A stretch of 56,706 nt of DNA, taken from Paraburkholderia oxyphila NBRC 105797. Its GTDB lineage: Bacteria; Pseudomonadota; Gammaproteobacteria; Burkholderiales; Burkholderiaceae. Position 1 is the first letter of the stretch; every line of letters begins with the position of its first letter. Under the pieces are notes generated by a model that was not told the DNA's origin, did no database searches, and was given only the letters and a program-made list of their open reading frames with translations. Below, piece after piece: positions 52,067-56,706 of this stretch. The stretch covers positions 1-56,706 of the forward strand of contig NZ_BAYD01000064.1 in assembly GCF_000685075.1 (NCBI RefSeq), in the 5' to 3' direction. The translations under genes and the position numbers were made by a program.

Positions 52067-53088
52067 ACGCCCGCCTCCGCGAGGCCACGCTCGATGCGGG
52101 CCTTCGTGTCGTCCCACAGCAATGCGCGCACGGCGTCGGGCCAGGCGTTCACGTCGAGACCGTGATGCTTGAAGAGCGCGAGCGTGATGCGCTCCATGCC
52201 AAAGCCGACGCAGCCCGTATGCGCGGTCGAGCCGTCTTCGCACTCGATCTTCCAGATGGCGCCGAAGTGGTCCATGTGATAGTTGAACGAGAGGCAGGCG
52301 GTCTTGCTGTCCGCAAGCGCTACCGGAATCAGCAGTTCGAACTTGAGCGCCTGGGCGCGCTGGCTATCGGCGACGATCTTGCCGCCGCGCCCGAAGAACG
52401 GGTCGTTGGCGAGATCCACGTCCACCGGCAGCCCGAGCAGCGAGACCAGCAGCGAGCCGCGGTCGATCCACATCTGGCGGAACGCCATGACCTCATCCGC
52501 GTTGCCGAGGCGCACGTACTCGCGCTGGCGGAACATCTGCATGCGCGCGGGGTCGAGCGAGGGCTCGTGGCGAAAGCAGTACGAGAGCACGTCGATCGTG
52601 CGGCCGCCCACGGGCATCGGGCCGCGCCGCGCCATCACCGGATAGATCGGATAGCAGGCCGCCGGCGTGAGCACGAGGCGCGTGGGCTTTTGCTGCTCCA
52701 TCCATTCGGTGTCGCGGTTGTCGTCGCTCTGTTTCATCGCGTCATCGAGGCAGCGCAACAGGCGCATCTGGCCCGCTTCGTTGCCGCAGAACGAATGGAT
52801 CGTGCCGGCGAGCTGCGGGAAGTTCTTCAGGTACTCGCTGTCCTCGAAGTCGGTGCGGCGCATCGCGGGCGGAAAGCGCAACACTTCGGGATCCTGATCG
52901 GCACCCAGATGCGTGATCGCCACGTTCAGGCGCTCGACCACGTCCTCGAACACGTGGCTGCGACCATAGAGGCCGTTCTCGCCGGTGTCGATGAGGATGC
53001 CGCTCGCGATCAGTTCGTCGCGGAAGGTCGGCTCCGCCTTCACGCCCTCAGCGGCTTGCAGTGCCGCGGTTTCGGTCATCGTGTTCAT
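52063..53088 (-). CDS. Amino acid:[carrier protein] ligase (class II aaRS-like)
   Basis: A 341-residue homologue of the seryl-tRNA-synthetase catalytic core without a tRNA-binding domain. Known relatives in Bradyrhizobium and Agrobacterium activate glycine or alanine with ATP and load it on a phosphopantetheine carrier protein. Motif 2 is in CFRHEPSLDPARMQMFRQRE, motif 3 in VGFGMERITLALF. Cys146 in LTPAACYPIYPVM, Glu in FRHEP and the cysteine in HTGCVGFG are likely zinc ligands. NYHMDHFGAIWKIE is a conserved block. It starts one base after the acyl-CoA-dehydrogenase-like stop and overlaps DUF1839. The carrier is encoded two genes upstream in the same operon. Confidence 0.9.
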   Translation of the reverse strand: MNTMTETAALQAAEGVKAEPTFRDELIASGILIDTGENGLYGRSHVFEDVVERLNVAITHLGADQDPEVLRFPPAMRRTDFEDSEYLKNFPQLAGTIHSFCGNEAGQMRLLRCLDDAMKQSDDNRDTEWMEQQKPTRLVLTPAACYPIYPVMARRGPMPVGGRTIDVLSYCFRHEPSLDPARMQMFRQREYVRLGNADEVMAFRQMWIDRGSLLVSLLGLPVDVDLANDPFFGRGGKIVADSQRAQALKFELLIPVALADSKTACLSFNYHMDHFGAIWKIECEDGSTAHTGCVGFGMERITLALFKHHGLDVNAWPDAVRALLWDDTKARIERGLAEAGV

Positions 53089-53089
53089 G

Positions 53090-54349
53090 TCAGGCTCTCC
53101 CCGGGCTCGCCGGACGCTGGGCGAGCAGGAGGCTCGCGGTGTTCTGGGCGATGCGGTCGTTGTTGATCATGAGCGGCGCCGAGTGCAGGTCGCGCAGATG
53201 GCGGCCCACGCTGTATTCGGTGCCGTTCTTGTAGCCGGCCATGCCGCAGATCATCAGCACTTCCTGCACGACGAGCAGCGCCGTCGAGGAGATGCTCGTC
53301 TTCAGCGTGTTCATGTCCGAGGCGTAGTGCAGCTGCGCCGAAAGCGGAGCATCCGCATCGTGGTTCGCTTCGCGTGCGTCGTGTGCTGCCTGGGCGGCAT
53401 CGAGCGCAACCGACAGGCGCGCCTGCATCATCTGCAGGAGGCCCACCGCCTCGGCGAGGCGCATGCCCGCCGGCGGCACCGAGCCCGGTTTGGCGCGTGC
53501 CTGGGCACGGAAGAACGCTTGTGCGCGATTGACGGCGTCGGCGGCGACGCCGGTCCACACCGCGGCCCAGAGCGTGTGCGAGACGGGCAGCATGGTGCGG
53601 TCGGCAATCTCCGCGAAGGGCGTGGGCAGGATCTGCTCGGCGTGGCCCTCCGCGAGCAGGCGAAAGCCCTCGCTGCAGGTGCCGCGCATGCCCATCGAGT
53701 CCCACGTGCCGCGCTTTTCCAGTTCGAGGTCACCCAGCAGCGTGACGATCAGCACCTGGTCGGAGGCGGGCGATTCGGCGGTGCGTCGCGCGGTGACGAG
53801 AATGCCGTCCGCGTGCGCGCCGTACGAGATCGTGGGCGCCATCTTCTCGATGCTGAAGCGCCCGTCGATCACTTCGACCGCGCAGGCGCTCGTGCGCATG
53901 CTGCCGCCGATGTTTTCCTCGGAGGTGGCGGACGCAAGCAGCCATTGCTGCTCGACGAGCTGCGCGAGAACCTGCTGATGCCAGGGCTCTTGCGCGCCGT
54001 GCTCCATGATGCAGGCCACCTGAATCTGGTGCATCGCGTAGACCATCGCGGTCGAGGCGCAGCCGTGCGCGAGCGTCTCGCAGATCGCCGCGACCTCGGC
54101 GAGCGAGAGGCCCGCGCCGCCAAAGCGCTCGGGCACCATCGCGGAGAGCAGGCGCTCGGCCTTGAGCGCATCGAACGCTTCTACGGGAAAGCGCGCTTCG
54201 CGGTCCACGTGGTCGGCGTATTGCGCGGCCACGCGCGCCGCGCGCTGCGCGGCTTCGCGCCACGAGCCGGTTGCACGCTCATCCGCTTGATCGCTTGCGA
54301 GCGCCTGGCGGTCGGGCTCCACGGCGGCATCGATATGCGGGGCGTTCAT
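53090..54349 (-). CDS. Acyl-CoA-dehydrogenase-fold flavoprotein
   Basis: A 419-residue flavoprotein. The N-terminal helical domain (LSAMVPERFGGAGLSLAEVA; GCASTAMVYAMHQIQVACIM), beta domain (DGRFSIEKMAPTISYGAHAD) and C-terminal four-helix domain (LQMMQARLSVALDAAQAAHD; MICGMAGYKNGTEYSVGRHL) follow acyl-CoA-dehydrogenase order. On a carrier-protein operon it could desaturate a carrier-bound amino acid, as proline-carrier dehydrogenases do. Alternatively it could be a flavin-dependent oxygenase of the same fold, for which the flavin reductase at 55881 would supply reduced flavin. ATG 54349 overlaps the carrier stop by four bases. Catalytic base not assignable by eye. Confidence 0.88.
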   Translation of the reverse strand: MNAPHIDAAVEPDRQALASDQADERATGSWREAAQRAARVAAQYADHVDREARFPVEAFDALKAERLLSAMVPERFGGAGLSLAEVAAICETLAHGCASTAMVYAMHQIQVACIMEHGAQEPWHQQVLAQLVEQQWLLASATSEENIGGSMRTSACAVEVIDGRFSIEKMAPTISYGAHADGILVTARRTAESPASDQVLIVTLLGDLELEKRGTWDSMGMRGTCSEGFRLLAEGHAEQILPTPFAEIADRTMLPVSHTLWAAVWTGVAADAVNRAQAFFRAQARAKPGSVPPAGMRLAEAVGLLQMMQARLSVALDAAQAAHDAREANHDADAPLSAQLHYASDMNTLKTSISSTALLVVQEVLMICGMAGYKNGTEYSVGRHLRDLHSAPLMINNDRIAQNTASLLLAQRPASPGRA

Positions 54350-54597
54350 GCTGCCGCCTTTGCCTGCTGCAGCTCGGTGACCGCCGCGGCGAGCGAATCG
54401 ATGCTCGAGAACAGGCGCCGCGTGAGCATGCGGTCGGGAATCTCGATGCCGAACTCGTCCTCGATGGCGAGCATCAGATGGACGGTCGCGAGAGAAGAAA
54501 GACCCGCGGCGTAGAGATCGGCGTCGTCGGCCAGCGTGTCGGCTGGCACGTCGAGACGGGCCGATTCGGAAAGGATGCGTCGCAGTGCAGTTTTCAT
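54346..54597 (-). CDS. Acyl/aminoacyl carrier protein
   Basis: An 83-residue acidic helical carrier. DDADLYAAGLSSLATVHLML is the phosphopantetheine site, with Ser35 in GLSSL (the preceding residue is Ser where Asp is usual). AIEDEFGIEIPDRMLTRRLF and SSIDSLAAAVTEL are helices 2-4. It is the first gene of the operon and would be primed by the cell's phosphopantetheinyl transferase. The downstream ligase is its probable partner. Confidence 0.92.
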   Translation of the reverse strand: MKTALRRILSESARLDVPADTLADDADLYAAGLSSLATVHLMLAIEDEFGIEIPDRMLTRRLFSSIDSLAAAVTELQQAKAAA

Positions 54598-54996
54598 GGC
54601 GGAGGTGCCCCCTCGGGTGAATAGCGCTTCGATACTGGCGCGGGTATTGACGGTCCGTGCCCGCGCGACGGGATGCGCGGCAATAGCTCGTATTAAACGG
54701 AAGGCCGGGCGGTAGCGTCGGTGCGGCAGCGCACTCAAGCGCGGTTTGCACTGCGTTTGCGCAAGCGGTGGCACGTTGTGGTGCGTCGTGCCGCGCAGTG
54801 GACAGCGCAGTGGGTTGCAAAGCGCGTTGCCGTCGAGCGGCAGATTGCGCTCAAACCCATCGGAAGGTGTGTGTGCGCGCGTACAGATGCACACAATGCG
54901 CTTTGCTTAAATGGGCGCCATGCCCGTTATCGCGGGCCGGGCGCGATGCCTGGCCGCGAAGCGGCTGCGGGAATCGATCCTCGTTGGAGGGGTGTC
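54598..54996. other. Divergent control region between the carrier operon and the methyltransferase
   Basis: A 399-bp gap that should contain both divergent promoters. Sections 54830-54910 and 54675-54705 are the least GC-rich. No clear -35/-10 pair, palindrome or RNA motif is evident. The open rightward frame through it is arginine-rich shadow sequence, since the methyltransferase has a good ribosome-binding site (ggagggg) only before 54997. Confidence 0.45.
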
Positions 54997-55812
54997 ATGG
55001 ACATGCAGCTTCCGCTGGATCGGGTCAATCGGCGAGCGTGGGCAGAGCGCGACGCGTGGCGCGAGTTTACGCGTGAGCAGGCGTGGATGGATGCGGGCGA
55101 ACAAGCCGCATTCGCGCGCATCGCACGCGAATGCCGTGGGCAGCCGCTGCTCGATATCGGCATTGGCGCGGGCCGCACGGTGCCGCTCATGATGCAGATG
55201 TCGTCTGACTATACGGGCATCGACTCTGTAACGAGCCTGCTCGAGCTCACGCACAAGCGCTTTCCGGGCGTGAATCTTCGTCAGATGGATGCGGGCGACA
55301 TGACGGCGCTGCCGGACGAGCATTACGCATTGGCGGCGTTCGGCTCGAACGGCATCGATGGCGTGGAATACGAGGAGCGCGTGCGGGTCCTGCGCGAAAT
55401 GCATCGCGTGACGCGCTCAGGCGGCCTCGTGTTCTTTTCGACGCACAACCGGGGCGGCCCCGGCTTCGACGAGCGCCCGTGGCAGCTGCTGCCGCGCTTG
55501 TCGGCGAATCTGCTGCGCTATGGCCCGCGCTTGCTGCGCGCCGCGCGCCGGTTGCCGCTCGCGCTGTGGAACTACCGGCGCAATGTGCGCCAGCATCGCG
55601 ACTACGAAGGCTATTCGATCCGCACGGCGGCGGTGCACGACTTCGGCATGGTGATTGTCTACACCACGCTGGCCGAGCAACGCCGGCAGCTCGACGCGCT
55701 GGGCTTCGAGTTGGAGGCGGTATACGGCAGCAACGAAGGCGATCCGATCGCGCCCGCGCAAGAGACCAGCGACGCACGGTGGCTGCATTTCATCGCGCGC
55801 AAGATGGCTTGA
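54997..55812 (+). CDS. Class I SAM-dependent methyltransferase
   Basis: A 271-residue methyltransferase. QPLLDIGIGAGRTVPLMMQM is motif I, YTGIDSVTSLLELTHKRFPG the acidic second strand, MDAGDMTALPDEHYALAAFG motif II, and VLREMHRVTRSGGLVFFSTH the post-motif region. ATG 54997 is taken because ggagggg lies just before it; ATG 55003 is also possible. The C-terminal part (RTAAVHDFGMVIVYTTLAEQ) differs from ubiquinone-type enzymes. Divergent from the carrier operon, it may modify the same metabolite. Confidence 0.88.
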   Translation: MDMQLPLDRVNRRAWAERDAWREFTREQAWMDAGEQAAFARIARECRGQPLLDIGIGAGRTVPLMMQMSSDYTGIDSVTSLLELTHKRFPGVNLRQMDAGDMTALPDEHYALAAFGSNGIDGVEYEERVRVLREMHRVTRSGGLVFFSTHNRGGPGFDERPWQLLPRLSANLLRYGPRLLRAARRLPLALWNYRRNVRQHRDYEGYSIRTAAVHDFGMVIVYTTLAEQRRQLDALGFELEAVYGSNEGDPIAPAQETSDARWLHFIARKMA

Positions 55813-55880
55813 AGTTGCACCGGCGGCGCGGATTGCCGCGCTGTTGAGTCGTGGGGGCTGCATCAAACAGGGAGACCGGC

Positions 55881-56510
55881 ATGAATGCACACGGGCTTGC
55901 CATGAGCGAAGCGGCCGCGGGCGTAGCCGCCGCGGCACACGTTGGGCAATGCAGCACGGATGCGGCAACGCTTGCCGCGACGCCGGCGGGGGCGCCAGCC
56001 TGCGCGGCTGGGGTGGATAGCGTGCCGCCGCGTTTTGATGAGCGGCGCCTGCGCACCGCGCTAGGGCGCTTCGCGACTGGTGTGGTGGTGATCTCGACGG
56101 GTAGCGGCGACTCGCTGCATGCGATGACGGCTAACGCGTTCATGTCGGGGTCGTTGCGGCCGCCGCTGATCGTGGTGTCGGTCGGGCAGCGTGCGCGTAT
56201 GCACGAGCGGCTCATGAGTGCCGAGCGGTTTGGGGTGAGTGTCCTGTCTGATGAGCAGGAGCCGCATAGCCGTCATTTCGCGGGGGAGCCGCAAAGTTGG
56301 CTTGCGCCGTGCTTCACGGAGGTGGAAGGGCTCGATGGTGTCGTGCTGCTTGAGCGCGCGGTTGCGCGGTTTGGGTTGCGGATGACTGATCGGCATGCTT
56401 GTGGCGACCACACGCTTTTTGTGGGGGAAGTGATGGCGTTTTCGCTTGATGAGCGGGCGCCGCTTGTGTTTTTTGGTGGGCGCTATGCGGGGGTGGCGCT
56501 GGCGCGTTGA
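55881..56510 (+). CDS. Flavin reductase-like protein
   Basis: A 209-residue protein with an Ala-rich N-terminal 45 residues followed by a flavin-reductase split barrel: LRTALGRFATGVVVISTGSG, MTANAFMSGSLRPPLIVVSV, RFGVSVLSDEQEPHSRHFAG and DHTLFVGEVMAFSLDERAPL then VFFGGRYAGV. Such proteins reduce FMN/FAD for a partner monooxygenase. ATG 55881 has gggag upstream. It is 68 bp after the methyltransferase, same direction. A partner could be the acyl-CoA-dehydrogenase-fold flavoprotein across the divergent region. Confidence 0.9.
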   Translation: MNAHGLAMSEAAAGVAAAAHVGQCSTDAATLAATPAGAPACAAGVDSVPPRFDERRLRTALGRFATGVVVISTGSGDSLHAMTANAFMSGSLRPPLIVVSVGQRARMHERLMSAERFGVSVLSDEQEPHSRHFAGEPQSWLAPCFTEVEGLDGVVLLERAVARFGLRMTDRHACGDHTLFVGEVMAFSLDERAPLVFFGGRYAGVALAR

Positions 56511-56615
56511 GTGCTGCATGCGCGGTGCCGCTGTTTTAGCGCTTTAGCCCTTTAGCGCGTTGGCCTTTCCTTGTTTTGCATAAGGTATGCAGGCGTTGCC
56601 CCTGTGCGGGGCGGC

Positions 56616-56651
56616 CCCTGCTTTTCTTTGCCGCGGCAAAGAAAAGCAGGG
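56616..56651. repeat. 36-bp perfect palindrome (REP-like repeat)
   Basis: ccctgcttttctttgcc followed by its exact complement forms a 36-bp perfect palindrome centred on ccgcgg. A smaller GC stem (cccctgtgcgggg, 56600-56612) lies just upstream. This kind of tctttgccgcggcaaaga core recurs in many Paraburkholderia genomes as an intergenic repeat, from memory. It may also act as the terminator of the flavin-reductase transcript. Confidence 0.85.
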
Positions 56652-56706
56652 CAAAAGAAAGCCGCTCACACCGCCAGTGTGACGCGGTCCCCCACTGCCC
56701 TGTCCA

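Noticed and set aside
1..56706. tRNA, rRNA or riboswitch
   Set aside because: No cloverleaf, rRNA-like stretch or recognisable riboswitch consensus was found on either strand by eye.

Overview
The window looks like a chromosomal segment of a high-GC betaproteobacterium of the Burkholderia/Paraburkholderia type. The basis is codon use, the AspT-AspT-AspD and XdhABC modules, the BigR-type sulfide regulon, and a Burkholderia-style palindromic repeat at the right edge. No rRNA, tRNA or CRISPR array was seen. Starts, motifs and repeats were read by eye from the sequence; no database search was run.

Layout. 1-3280: the 3' part of a group II intron, with its reverse-transcriptase/maturase gene split by a nested 2.25-kb serine-recombinase element that has perfect 28-bp terminal inverted repeats. 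3380-8890: two MFS exporters, an enoyl-CoA hydratase, a small protein of uncertain family and a LysR regulator. 9483-14850: two aspartate/alanine antiporters and aspartate 4-decarboxylase, a proton-motive-force module, closed by a bidirectional terminator and a convergent MFS gene. 16692-21310: xanthine dehydrogenase xdhA-xdhB plus an xdhC lacking its usual N-terminal domain, then LysR, an HCCA-isomerase-like protein, a membrane-anchored TAXI protein, a BON-domain protein, a TauE/SafE permease, RarD and small hypotheticals.

29325-37650 is a sulfide/persulfide regulon. A BigR-like ArsR regulator, two half-size YeeE/YedE transporters, a phosphatase-like/SQR-like fusion and a TauE permease run leftward. 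A persulfide-dioxygenase-like metallo-hydrolase runs rightward. The two arms share overlapping divergent promoters around an AT-rich palindrome. Each arm has gained a different TnpB-family gene. One lacks the zinc finger, keeps a D-E-D triad and is preceded by a coupled 23-codon ORF. The other is a classical tnpB element flanked by a broken second copy of the metallo-hydrolase 3' end.

37674-40424: quinone-oxidoreductase-like, XapX, host-attachment and PNP-oxidase-like genes. 40636-56510 looks like an envelope-sugar or aminoacyl-metabolite region: a MraY/WecA-type transferase, a cysteine-synthase-like enzyme, a GT2, a secreted glycoside-hydrolase-like protein with a 13 x 15-bp repeat before its start, a tandem alpha/beta-hydrolase, and a tightly coupled five-gene operon. 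That operon encodes a carrier protein, an acyl-CoA-dehydrogenase-fold enzyme, an aaRS-like amino acid:[carrier protein] ligase, DUF1839 and a GH2 protein. A methyltransferase and a flavin reductase run divergently from it. This operon is the best candidate for an incompletely described biochemical system here.
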